A stretch of DNA of 39,416 nt. Source: JAVWGW01 sp036651575. GTDB lineage: Bacteria; Actinomycetota; Coriobacteriia; Coriobacteriales; Eggerthellaceae. Within the stretch, counting starts at the first letter, position 1; the number at the start of each line of letters is the position of its first letter. Positions 24,407 through 32,406 of the stretch are shown here, in pieces. The notes under the pieces are model-generated. The model searched no databases, was not told the DNA's origin, and worked only from the letters and a program-made list of their open reading frames with translations. The stretch covers positions 1 through 39,416 of the forward strand of contig JAVVXN010000010.1 of the NCBI GenBank assembly GCA_036651575.1. Direction: 5' to 3'. The translations under genes and the position numbers were made by a program.

Positions 24407-24455
24407 AAATCCCCCGTTGAGAACTTGATAACACAAGGACGCATCGGGGGATTTT
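24407..24455. terminator. Terminator after the amino-acid ABC operon
   Basis: AAATCCCCCG (24407-24416) pairs with CGGGGGATTT (24445-24454), leaving a 28-base loop, then TCG. T-rich arms on both strands could also stop leftward transcription from the gene at 24519-25007. The remainder of the gap to 24518 shows no feature. Confidence 0.65.
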
Positions 24456-24518
24456 CGTGTCGGAGGATGCGGGGATAGCCAGCGCGCTCCCGCCCTGCAA
24501 AATCGTTATCGCAAGGCC

Positions 24519-25007
24519 TTATGGTTGGAGTTGTTTGAGGTAGCCCAGCGAGCCGATGGAGGGCTGCGCACTTTCCGGAACGCGCATGGTGATGGTTTGC
24601 CCGTAGGCGTTTACGGTGAGGTAGTTAGGGTTATCGTAGGTGGTGATGCTGGCGTCTACGCCTGCATAGGTGCTGCTGTAGGTGTCGGTAACCACGACGT
24701 CATTGGGCAGAGGGGTGGCTTCCCAGTGTGCGATATCGAGGTCGGCGATGGCGGCGTCGACCTCTGGCTCGCTCATCCCGGTTGCAGCTGCAATGGCCGG
24801 GCGGTATTCATCGAGCGTGGCGGTTATTTTTCCTTTGAGGTCACCGGATTCGATGACGACATTGGCGGCGTTTGCTCTGACGTCTTCTGCTGCAGTGCGC
24901 GCAGCGGTGTTTGCCGTTTCTGAAATGGTGTCAATTCCTATAATTGCAGTGGCTCCGATGATGGCGGTGGTGATAAGCCCGAGGGAAATAGCGACTGCTT
25001 TTCTCAT
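24519..25007 (-). CDS. Hypothetical exported or membrane-anchored protein
   Basis: I do not recognise this 162-residue protein. It starts with a signal-like or anchor helix (residues about 4-25: Ala/Ile/Gly-rich after MRK). The mature part has an Ala/Glu-rich helical stretch (about 30-65), then DEYRPAIAAATGMSEPEVDAAIADL, then a Thr/Tyr-rich region that looks like beta strands (DTYSSTYAGVDASITTYDNPNYLTVNAYGQ). No cysteine is present in the mature part. AGGAGGC just before the ATG strongly supports expression. It stands alone between a terminator and a 416-base gap. Confidence 0.7.
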   Translation of the reverse strand: MRKAVAISLGLITTAIIGATAIIGIDTISETANTAARTAAEDVRANAANVVIESGDLKGKITATLDEYRPAIAAATGMSEPEVDAAIADLDIAHWEATPLPNDVVVTDTYSSTYAGVDASITTYDNPNYLTVNAYGQTITMRVPESAQPSIGSLGYLKQLQP

Positions 25008-25423
25008 GGTTTGCCTCCTGGGGAAGTCCGATGCGTAGTGTGGGGCGCCGCCGCTGGTGTGTTACTGGGTCGGGTATGCTGCGGTTCAAGGGGTTTGTTT
25101 GCGGTATTCGTGGCGGGGTTCGGCGGTTTCCCACAAGGTTAAGCCTAGGGGAAAAATCAAGCCTCCATCAAACGCCCGCGGTATCTTCAGAGCTTGAGAA
25201 CAAAAGCACCACGGGTGTTTCTGAACAAATATCCGGGTACTATCTTTTAATTTTACCATTTTTTTATATCAGTCCGCCTGCATTTTGTGCCGGGTTGATC
25301 GTGTCGATAAAAGGTGAACCGGGAAAAATTTCACAAAGAGCTCGAGCCAAGTGGCGGCTTTTCGTGTATGCTTACTAGCTGTTTATCCCCTCGCACGTTA
25401 AATCAATAGGAAAGGGGCATCGT
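25008..25423. other. 416-base intergenic region between divergent genes
   Basis: The gap separates the leftward orphan gene from the rightward topA. The left half is G+C-rich; the right half contains an A+T-rich block around 25235-25275. AGGTTAAGCCTA near 25136-25147 faintly resembles a DtxR/IdeR half-site pair with an extra base. No riboswitch, tRNA or convincing small gene was recognised. AGGAAAGGGG near its right end is the topA ribosome site. Confidence 0.4.
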
Positions 25424-28042
25424 GTGAAACTGATTGTGACGGAAAAAAATATCGCCGCAGAAAAGATCGCCGATCTGCTGAGCGCGACAAAGCCGAAAAC
25501 GGATAAGGTCTACTCGACTCCAGTCTATCGCTTTGAGCGAGAAGGGGAAGAGTGGGTCACGATCGGCTTGCGTGGCCATATCCTGGAGCCCGATTTCGCT
25601 CCTTCGTTGGTCTACGATAAAAAGCATGGCTGGCAGGGAGTTACCCTCGAGGGCGAAATTCTTGAGGCTTCTCTTCCGGACGCTTTAAATAAACCACCTT
25701 TTAAGAAAAAAAAGCCTTTCACTGTCGACGGCGTTGAGCTTGGTGCATGGAAGATGGAAGCATTGCCGTATTTAGTCTATGCGCCCATAGAAAAGCTTCC
25801 GAAGGAAAAAGAGCTCATTCGAAGCCTGAAGAATCTGGCTAAAAAAGCTGATTCAATTGTGATTGCGACAGACTTCGATCGTGAAGGTGAGCTGATTGGA
25901 TCCGATGCGCTTTCCTGCGTCAAGGAAGTCAATCAGGTCGCACCTGTTTCCCGTGCGCGTTATTCAGCGATTACGGAAGAGGAAATTACCCATGCGTTTA
26001 CCAACCTCGTAGAGCTCGATGTTGATTTGGCGAGTGCTGGTGCATCGCGTCAGGATATCGATCTTATTTGGGGTGCGGTGCTTACTCGCTATCTCACGTT
26101 GGTGAAGTTTGCGGGTTATGGCAACGTGCGCTCTGCCGGTCGCGTGCAGACGCCGACGCTTGCGCTTATCGTGGCGCGCGAACGCGAACGTCTTGCGTTT
26201 ATTCCGGAAGACTATTGGGTTATCAAGGGTGCATTTGCCCACGAAGCAGCCGAAACTACCGAGTTTGAAGCGCCGCACGAAGTTGCCCGATTTAAATCAG
26301 AAGACCAAGCGACTTCGGCCATGAGCAACGTCGCAGAGGTGAAAATCGCTACCGTGACCTCGATTGAGAAGAAAACGCGCAAAGTGGCACCCCCCGTGCC
26401 TTTCAATACCACGTCTTTGATGGCTGCGGCAGCATCTGAGGGTATTTCTCCGGGTCGTACTATGCGTCTTGCCGAAAGTCTCTACATGGATGGTTACATC
26501 AGCTATCCGCGCGTCGACAACACGGTATACCCGCCTTCGCTCGACTTGGTTGATACGGTCAAGAAAGTGTCGGGAAATCCGGTCTACGCGCCGTTTTGCC
26601 AGCAACTGCTCAAAAGCGGGCCGCTCCATGCGACTCGTGGTAAAAAGGAAACGACAGACCATCCGCCAATCCACCCGACCAACATGGCAACGCCCGATAC
26701 GTTGCCTCCCGCTGAATATAAACTTTACAACCTTGTCGTCCGTCGCTTTTTAGCGACGCTTTCCGATGCGGCGGTGGTGGAGGGAACCAAGGTCAACCTT
26801 GCGGTTGGTGCCGAAACCTTCATCGCAAAAGGTGATATTTTGCAGGTTCCGGGTTTTCGGGGCATCTATCCTTACGGCCTCAAAAAAGACGAACTGTTGC
26901 CCGCTTTAACCGAGGGCGAACAGGTTTGTTTTCATGGTGCTACGTTAACCCAGAAGCAGACGGAGCCCTCTTCGCGCTATTCACAGGGTAAGCTGATCCA
27001 AGAAATGGAAAAGCTTGGTCTTGGTACGAAATCAACCCGTCACGCCATCATTGAGCGTTTGTATGCGGTGAAATACGTACAAAACGACCCCATCGAGCCT
27101 TCGGCTTTGGGCATGGCGGTCTGCGATGCGCTCGATAAGTTTGCTCCGCACGTCACGAGTCCGAACATGACAGCCGAGCTTGAAAGCGAAATGGATAATA
27201 TTTCGATGGGGGCAACCTCGAAGGTGGCCGTGGTCGATCACAGCCGCAATCTTTTGGCAAGCCAGCTTGAAAGTTTGATACCTCATTCCGAAGAGGTAAG
27301 CGCTGCGCTTGCCGATGCGGTTGCCGCCGATGCCTACGTGGGTCCGTGCCCTAAATGCGGAAAAGATCTCCAGTTGCGGGCTTCCCAGAAGACTCGTTCG
27401 ATGTTTATCGGGTGTGCGGGATGGCCGGATTGTGATATGACCTATCCGCTTCCCAAGGGAAAAATCGAAGCGCTCTCAGAACCGTGCCCCGCCTGTGGTA
27501 TGCCGCAGATCAAGGTGACGGCATTTCGCGCAAAACCACGGACGCAGTGCATCGACCCGCTGTGCGAGACCAATTACGAGCCCAACGTCGAAGTGGGGCA
27601 TTGTCCTGTGTGCAAGGAAAAGGGCATTGATGCGAAATTGATTGCACAGAAAAATCCCCGCACGTTGAAGCGATTTATTCGCTGCGAAAATTACGATGAC
27701 TGCGGCGTGGGATATCCTTTGCCGCAGTATGGTGCACTGACCGCAACGGCGGACGTGTGCGAATCATGCGGAGCCCCGATGGTTATCGTTACCACTGCGC
27801 GTGGACCGTGGAAGCTTTGCCCTAATTTCGAATGCCCCAGTAAGCTTGAAGCGGAAGCGAAAAAGGCTGAAAAATTGCAGAGCAAAGCGAAGGGTGCGCC
27901 GAAGACCCCGGCAAAAAAGCCCGCGAAAACAGCAGCAAAACCTGCAGCGCGGAAGCGAGCACCCGCGAAAAAGGCGCCCGCGAAAAAGACAACAGCAGCA
28001 AAGACAACAGCAAGCAGTGAGGGAAAGGAAACAAATGTCTAA
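25424..28042 (+). CDS. topA: DNA topoisomerase I (type IA) with zinc ribbons and basic tail
   Basis: TopA relaxes negative supercoils. The 872-residue protein begins with a Toprim domain (MKLIVTEKNIAAEKIADLL; acidic DFDREGELIG near 148-158). The catalytic tyrosine is Tyr361 in GYISYPRVDN, closer to the archaeal-type YPRTDN than to the usual bacterial YMRTDS. Three or four zinc ribbons follow (from about 640: CPKCG, CPACG, CPVCK, CESCG pairs). The last 65 residues are a Lys/Ala/Pro tail (PAKKPAK, APAKKAPAKK), as in other actinobacterial TopA. The GTG start is preceded by AGGAAAGGGG. The gene overlaps mdh by 8 bases. Confidence 0.93.
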   Translation: MKLIVTEKNIAAEKIADLLSATKPKTDKVYSTPVYRFEREGEEWVTIGLRGHILEPDFAPSLVYDKKHGWQGVTLEGEILEASLPDALNKPPFKKKKPFTVDGVELGAWKMEALPYLVYAPIEKLPKEKELIRSLKNLAKKADSIVIATDFDREGELIGSDALSCVKEVNQVAPVSRARYSAITEEEITHAFTNLVELDVDLASAGASRQDIDLIWGAVLTRYLTLVKFAGYGNVRSAGRVQTPTLALIVARERERLAFIPEDYWVIKGAFAHEAAETTEFEAPHEVARFKSEDQATSAMSNVAEVKIATVTSIEKKTRKVAPPVPFNTTSLMAAAASEGISPGRTMRLAESLYMDGYISYPRVDNTVYPPSLDLVDTVKKVSGNPVYAPFCQQLLKSGPLHATRGKKETTDHPPIHPTNMATPDTLPPAEYKLYNLVVRRFLATLSDAAVVEGTKVNLAVGAETFIAKGDILQVPGFRGIYPYGLKKDELLPALTEGEQVCFHGATLTQKQTEPSSRYSQGKLIQEMEKLGLGTKSTRHAIIERLYAVKYVQNDPIEPSALGMAVCDALDKFAPHVTSPNMTAELESEMDNISMGATSKVAVVDHSRNLLASQLESLIPHSEEVSAALADAVAADAYVGPCPKCGKDLQLRASQKTRSMFIGCAGWPDCDMTYPLPKGKIEALSEPCPACGMPQIKVTAFRAKPRTQCIDPLCETNYEPNVEVGHCPVCKEKGIDAKLIAQKNPRTLKRFIRCENYDDCGVGYPLPQYGALTATADVCESCGAPMVIVTTARGPWKLCPNFECPSKLEAEAKKAEKLQSKAKGAPKTPAKKPAKTAAKPAARKRAPAKKAPAKKTTAAKTTASSEGKETNV

Positions 28043-28958
28043 AGTAACCATCGTTGGAGCGGGAAATGTGGGAGCCACCGCAGCCCATATTATCGCAAGC
28101 AAAAACCTTGCCGATGTGGTGTTGGTCGATGTGGCCGAAGGGCTTCCCCAGGGCAAAGCGCTCGACATGATGCATATGCGCTCCGTTGAGAAATTTACGG
28201 TTTCCGTTACGGGAACCAATGACTATGCGGCAACTGCCGATTCCGACATTGTGGTTATCACTGCAGGTATCGCCCGCAAGCCCGGTATGACGCGCGAGGA
28301 TTTGCTCGGTGTCAATTCCGGCATCATGTCCTCGGTTATCGAGGCTGCCTGCGCGGCATCACCGAACGCTGTTTTTATCTGCGTTACGAATCCGCTTGAC
28401 GTTATGACCTACCTTGCGTACCAGAGATCGGGCTTGCCCACCAATCGTTTGATCGGCATGGGCGGGGTTCTCGATTCGGCGCGTCTGTCGTTTGCTGTGT
28501 GCGAAAAGCTTGGGTGCGATCCGGCCGATGTCGAAGCGTGGGCATTGGGCGCTCACGGTGAAGGTATGGTGTGCTGGCCGCGTTATACTACCGTCAAAGG
28601 TACTCCTATCACCGAGTTGCTTACCGACGAAGAAGTTGCCGAAGTCGTGCAGCGCACCGTTAAGGGTGGCGCCGAAGTCGTCGCCCATCTCAAGACCGGT
28701 TCCGCCTACTATGCACCCGGCGCTTCCATCGCCGAAATGGTCGACGCGATCTTGAGCGATTCGCATAAAGTCATGAGTGTTTGTTCGTTTATCGATGGTG
28801 AGTATGGCATCAAGGACATCTACATGAATATCCCCACTCGTTTGGGTCGGGGCGGGGTAGAGGAGATCGTCGAATTCGAATTGACCGACGATGAACTGGC
28901 TGCACTGCAGGTCTCTGCCGCAAGCGTGGCAAAGGGACTTGAAAACTTGCCCGTATAA
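28035..28958 (+). CDS. mdh: Malate dehydrogenase (LDH-like type)
   Basis: A 307-residue NAD-dependent dehydrogenase: GAGNVG (8-13) binds NAD; GIARKPGMTR carries the arginines that select oxaloacetate/malate over lactate; TNPLDVMTYLA and catalytic histidine in GAHGEGMV follow. It interconverts malate and oxaloacetate. With the fumarase genes just downstream it would supply a reductive branch from oxaloacetate to fumarate. The ATG sits inside the end of topA behind GGAAAGGAA, so it is probably translated from the topA mRNA. A terminator follows. Confidence 0.93.
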   Translation: MSKVTIVGAGNVGATAAHIIASKNLADVVLVDVAEGLPQGKALDMMHMRSVEKFTVSVTGTNDYAATADSDIVVITAGIARKPGMTREDLLGVNSGIMSSVIEAACAASPNAVFICVTNPLDVMTYLAYQRSGLPTNRLIGMGGVLDSARLSFAVCEKLGCDPADVEAWALGAHGEGMVCWPRYTTVKGTPITELLTDEEVAEVVQRTVKGGAEVVAHLKTGSAYYAPGASIAEMVDAILSDSHKVMSVCSFIDGEYGIKDIYMNIPTRLGRGGVEEIVEFELTDDELAALQVSAASVAKGLENLPV

Positions 28959-28971
28959 GGTAGTGCTTGGC

Positions 28972-29022
28972 AAGGCCCTTCGACGCGTCGATGCGCAATC
29001 GATGTCTTGAAGGGCCTTTTTT
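28972..29022 (+). terminator. Rho-independent terminator after mdh
   Basis: AAGGCCCTTC (28972-28981) pairs with GAAGGGCCTT (29009-29018), followed by a six-T run. The loop is long (27 bases) with its own CGACGCGTCG palindrome (28981-28990) that could form a second small stem. Confidence 0.85.
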
Positions 29023-29091
29023 GTAGGCAGAATTTCAAAAAATCTCTCAAAAGAGATCGATGCTGTCATGTAATAGTGGACACTGTTCTTC

Positions 29092-29103
29092 TACAATAGA
29101 CCC
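29092..29103 (+). promoter_or_regulatory. -10 box of a probable leaderless promoter (fumarase)
   Basis: TACAAT (29092-29097) ends six bases before the ATG at 29104. No Shine-Dalgarno sequence is present. Weak -35 TGTAAT at 29069-29074. Confidence 0.6.
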
Positions 29104-29952
29104 ATGAAAAAAAACATTACAGCTCAGTGCGTTGCGGAGGCGGTCTATACCGCCCTTCCGCGTTTGGCGTGCGATTTGCCCGTTGATATAGTGGCGGGGC
29201 TTTGTCGTGCTCAGGAAGCCGAAGTAAACCCGCGTGCGCAGGAGGTTTTGCGACAGCTGGTTGTAAACGCGCAGATTGCCTCCGATGATCGTGTGCCGAT
29301 ATGCCAGGATACCGGCACGGTTTGGGTGTGTCTCGAAATCGGGCCGGATGTCTACATCGCAGGCGATGTGCTTTCCGGTGTCGATGGCGCGGTTGCTCGC
29401 GCCTACCGCGAAGCGCATCTGCGCAAGTCCGTCGTATGCGACGCCGTGTTCGATCGCACGAATACCGGTGATAATGCTCCGGCGTTTTGCGAAATTCACC
29501 CGGTGGGTGAAGCGGGGGTTGCGCGCTTGCATATCATGCTGAAAGGCGGCGGGTCGGATAATGCGAGCCGGGTTGTCATGCTGACTCCCGGGGCGGGGGT
29601 GGCTGGTATTGTCGATGAGGTGCTGAGCTGTGTGCGGGCGAAGGCGGCCAATGCTTGTCCTCCGCTCGTGATCGGTGTTGGCATCGGTGCCACCTTTGAT
29701 AAGGTTGGTGGCCTGGCAAAACGGGCACTGATGCGTCCGCTTGATGCTCCCGCTCCCGACAGACGAACGGACGCTTTCGAATCTGAGTTACTCGAAGCGG
29801 TTAACGCGACGGGTATCGGTGCGGGGGCTTTGGGGGGTGCGACAACGGCGCTTGCGGTGAAGGTGAACACGGCGCCCTGTCATATCGCCGCGCTTCCGCT
29901 TGCTATCAACATGGGCTGTTCGGCGATGAGGAGGGTAACCCTTGAGCTTTAA
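29104..29952 (+). CDS. Class I fumarate hydratase, alpha subunit
   Basis: A 282-residue N-terminal-type subunit of the oxygen-sensitive [4Fe-4S] fumarase/tartrate dehydratase family. Likely cluster ligands are Cys67 (PICQDTGT), Cys185 (NACPPLVIGVGIG) and Cys272 (NMGCSAMR); GGGSDNASRVVML is the conserved substrate-binding loop. It acts with the beta subunit encoded immediately downstream to hydrate fumarate to malate. Translation probably starts at the very 5' end of the mRNA (see the -10 box). It overlaps the beta-subunit gene by 11 bases. Confidence 0.92.
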   Translation: MKKNITAQCVAEAVYTALPRLACDLPVDIVAGLCRAQEAEVNPRAQEVLRQLVVNAQIASDDRVPICQDTGTVWVCLEIGPDVYIAGDVLSGVDGAVARAYREAHLRKSVVCDAVFDRTNTGDNAPAFCEIHPVGEAGVARLHIMLKGGGSDNASRVVMLTPGAGVAGIVDEVLSCVRAKAANACPPLVIGVGIGATFDKVGGLAKRALMRPLDAPAPDRRTDAFESELLEAVNATGIGAGALGGATTALAVKVNTAPCHIAALPLAINMGCSAMRRVTLEL

Positions 29953-30475
29953 TCGACCTCTTTCTCTTCCTCTCGAGCGTACCGTTTTAAGCTCTTTGCA
30001 TGCGGGGGACTCCTGCTTGCTGACCGGACCGCTCTTCACGTTGCGCGATGCGGGTCATCTTCGTTTGCTTGAGGAAATGAAATCCCGCGATGATCTGCCC
30101 TACAACTTGTCCGGACACACGATTTTTTATGCTGGTCCAACCCCTGAGGCTGCGGGGCGCCCCTTTGGGGCAATCGGTCCAACGACGGCTTCGCGCATGG
30201 ATTTTGCGACACCGCTTTTGCATGAGGCTGGAATCGTTGCGACGGTGGGTAAGGGAATTCGTTCCCCTGAAGTCATAGAGGCGTGCAAGCAGTTTTGCTG
30301 CGTCTATTTTGTAGCCGTCGGGGGTGCCGCTGCGTTTCTTGCGAAGTGCATAGAAAGTTCGCAGACCTTAGCGTATGATGAATTGGGTACGGAGGCTCTT
30401 CGCCGTATTGAAGTGGTCGATTTTCCCGTGTTTGTCGGGGTCGATACGCAGGGTAAAGACATCTACTCGCTTTAG
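29942..30475 (+). CDS. Class I fumarate hydratase, beta subunit
   Basis: This 177-residue protein is the C-terminal-type subunit: LLTGPLFTLRDAGHLRL, GHTIFYAGPTPEAAGRPFGAIGPTTASRMD, GKGIRSPEV, YFVAVGGAAAFLA and the closing VDFPVFVGVDTQGKD all match the Fumerase_C family. The start is a TTG preceded by GAGGAGGGTAA inside the alpha gene, so both subunits should be made in equal amounts from one mRNA. Tartrate dehydratase is the main alternative; proximity to mdh favours fumarase. Confidence 0.92.
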   Translation: MSFNRPLSLPLERTVLSSLHAGDSCLLTGPLFTLRDAGHLRLLEEMKSRDDLPYNLSGHTIFYAGPTPEAAGRPFGAIGPTTASRMDFATPLLHEAGIVATVGKGIRSPEVIEACKQFCCVYFVAVGGAAAFLAKCIESSQTLAYDELGTEALRRIEVVDFPVFVGVDTQGKDIYSL

Positions 30476-30504
30476 GTGGGTATGGAAAAGGAATCTAATA
30501 CATC

Positions 30505-31254
30505 GTGGATTGCAATGACCAAAATGGCACGGGACCGGGTATATTCATAACATTTGAAGGCGGCGAAGGTGCTGGCAAGACCACCCATATCAATTTTCTC
30601 GCACGGGTACTGCGCAAGAAAGGTCATGAGGTGCTTTGTTTGCGCGAGCCTGGAGGAACCGCTATCGGTGAAAGCCTGCGCCAGGTTGTTCTCGACACGA
30701 AAAATGAAGCTTTGTGTGATGAGGCGGAACTTTTCTTGTATGAGGCGGCTCGCGCTCAAATTGTAAGCGAAGTCATTAAGCCGGCTTTAGTGCGGGGCGC
30801 GGTCATCTTGTGCGATCGTTTCTATGATTCAACGCTTGCGTATCAGGTATATGGCCGGGGTCTTCCCGAATCGTTTGTACGCCAGGCCAATTCTATGGCA
30901 TGTCAGGGTGTTCATCCGTGTCGCACCATCTTGTTAACAACGGGTGCTTCAGCCGAAGCTGGCTTGCTTAGGGCGACGCATCACGGTGCTGCGGATAGGG
31001 TTGAAGCAGCCGGTCTCGAATTTCATAAAAGGGTTAACGAGGGATTTTTGCATATCGCCACCGAAAGCCCGGAACGTATTCGCGTGGTGGTTTCCGCAGC
31101 GAAAAAATCGCAAACGGCTCGTGCAATTTTTCAGGAACTCGCCGATATATTTGATTGGGATGAAGACGACACCGTCTTTGATTTTGATGCTTTTTCTTCT
31201 CTTGACACACGAAAGACCGAAGACACTTTGGCTGACATTCATGCAGGAGTGTAG
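30505..31254 (+). CDS. tmk: Thymidylate kinase
   Basis: Tmk phosphorylates dTMP to dTDP. The 249-residue protein has P-loop FEGGEGAGKTT (18-28), the REPGGT segment that binds dTMP phosphate, DRFYDSTLAYQ (the DRxxxS motif) and a LID region. The strand usually reading LDVDPE is here LLTTGASAE, so the customary acidic residues are missing. A C-terminal acidic extension of about 40 residues (DWDEDDTVFDFDAF) exceeds the usual length. The GTG at 30505 has AAAGGAA about 12 bases upstream. Confidence 0.93.
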   Translation: MDCNDQNGTGPGIFITFEGGEGAGKTTHINFLARVLRKKGHEVLCLREPGGTAIGESLRQVVLDTKNEALCDEAELFLYEAARAQIVSEVIKPALVRGAVILCDRFYDSTLAYQVYGRGLPESFVRQANSMACQGVHPCRTILLTTGASAEAGLLRATHHGAADRVEAAGLEFHKRVNEGFLHIATESPERIRVVVSAAKKSQTARAIFQELADIFDWDEDDTVFDFDAFSSLDTRKTEDTLADIHAGV

Positions 31255-31260
31255 GTATTG

Positions 31261-32406
31261 ATGACGGCTGATGCGTTCGAAAACATCTTCGGGCAGGCGC
31301 AGGTACGCGAATTTTTGCGGGCGATCGTTGCGGGCGATAAGGTCTCTCATGCCTATCTGTTCACCGGTCCTGCCGGCTCGAACAAAACTGCCGCTGCCTA
31401 CGCCTTGGCTCAAAGTGTTGTGTGTAAAAACGGTGGGTGTATGACGTGTGATGATTGTCGACGCGTTGCGCGCCGCAAGCATCCTGACGTGCGCTATTTT
31501 GCGCCTGCAGGTGCAAATGGATATCTGGTTGAACAAATTCGCGAGATCGTATCCGAGGCTGCTCTTGCACCGATTCGGGCCCATAAGAAAGTCTATCTTC
31601 TTGATCGCGTTGATCTGTTGGGGGTACAAGCCGCCAATGCTTTCCTGAAAACACTCGAAGAACCACCGGATGATGTCGTTTTGATCCTGTTGGGGCGCAC
31701 GCGCGAAAGCGTGCTTCCGACCATTGTTTCGCGCTGTCAGGTGGTTCCGTTTCGTCATATTCCCGCCAGTGAAGCTGCGGGTATTTTGGTGCAGAACACC
31801 GGAGCGACGCTCGCTCAGGCAAAAATTGCAATTCAGGCGTGCGACGGCTCTATCACGCGCGCTTTTGATTTTGTGCAGTCAAAAGAGCGGAGAGTTTTTC
31901 GTTCTCGTATTCTTGAGATCCTCGCCGCGCTTTTTGTTGCGGATGATTTAGATATTTTGAACTACGCTCGTGAATTGTTGCTTGGTACGAAGGCGCCTCT
32001 TGATACGGTGCGCGCGGCGCAGGAAGAAGAGCTTGCGGCATCCGCAGACTTTTTAGCTAAATCGGCCTTGCGCCAGATTGAAGCACGTAACAAGCGAGCG
32101 CTGACGGCGAAAAGCGTCGAGTCGCTCAATCAACTGACCGCCATTATCCGCTCCTGGTTGCGCGATGTGATGATGGTGTGTGCGGGCACCCCTGAACTCG
32201 TCATCAACGGTGATGTAGTCGGGCAGATCGAAGATGCCGCCGCTCGCACCGATGTGTCGCGCGCCGCACGAGCTTTGGAGGCGGTTCATCACACACACGA
32301 AGCCATCACGTATAATGTATCTCCTGAGACCTGCATAGACGTGATGCTATTTGAGATAAGAGAGGTTTTATATGGTACGGATAGCACCGATAGGGTTGCA
32401 GTATAA
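31261..32406 (+). CDS. holB: DNA polymerase III subunit delta prime
   Basis: A 381-residue AAA+ clamp-loader subunit. The altered P-loop GPAGSNKT (36-43), zinc-binding cysteines Cys55, Cys60, Cys63 and Cys66 (in CKNGGCMTCDDC), LEEPP and the SRC motif (IVSRCQ) identify it. Delta prime normally does not hydrolyse ATP, in keeping with the changed P-loop. It works with DnaX and HolA, not in this window. The ATG at 31261 follows the tmk stop by six bases; a TTG just upstream is also in frame. It overlaps ricT by 35 bases; tmk-holB-ricT is a common bacterial order. Confidence 0.92.
   Translation: MTADAFENIFGQAQVREFLRAIVAGDKVSHAYLFTGPAGSNKTAAAYALAQSVVCKNGGCMTCDDCRRVARRKHPDVRYFAPAGANGYLVEQIREIVSEAALAPIRAHKKVYLLDRVDLLGVQAANAFLKTLEEPPDDVVLILLGRTRESVLPTIVSRCQVVPFRHIPASEAAGILVQNTGATLAQAKIAIQACDGSITRAFDFVQSKERRVFRSRILEILAALFVADDLDILNYARELLLGTKAPLDTVRAAQEEELAASADFLAKSALRQIEARNKRALTAKSVESLNQLTAIIRSWLRDVMMVCAGTPELVINGDVVGQIEDAAARTDVSRAARALEAVHHTHEAITYNVSPETCIDVMLFEIREVLYGTDSTDRVAV

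Noticed and set aside
25008..25250. Cobalamin or other riboswitch, or an IdeR/DtxR box, in the intergenic region
   Set aside because: No conserved riboswitch core seen; AGGTTAAGCCTA is only half of an IdeR-like site with an extra base.
25031..25378. 115-codon open frame in the gap before topA
   Set aside because: Arg-rich, no ribosome site at its start, overlaps the promoter region of the divergent gene, and resembles nothing known.
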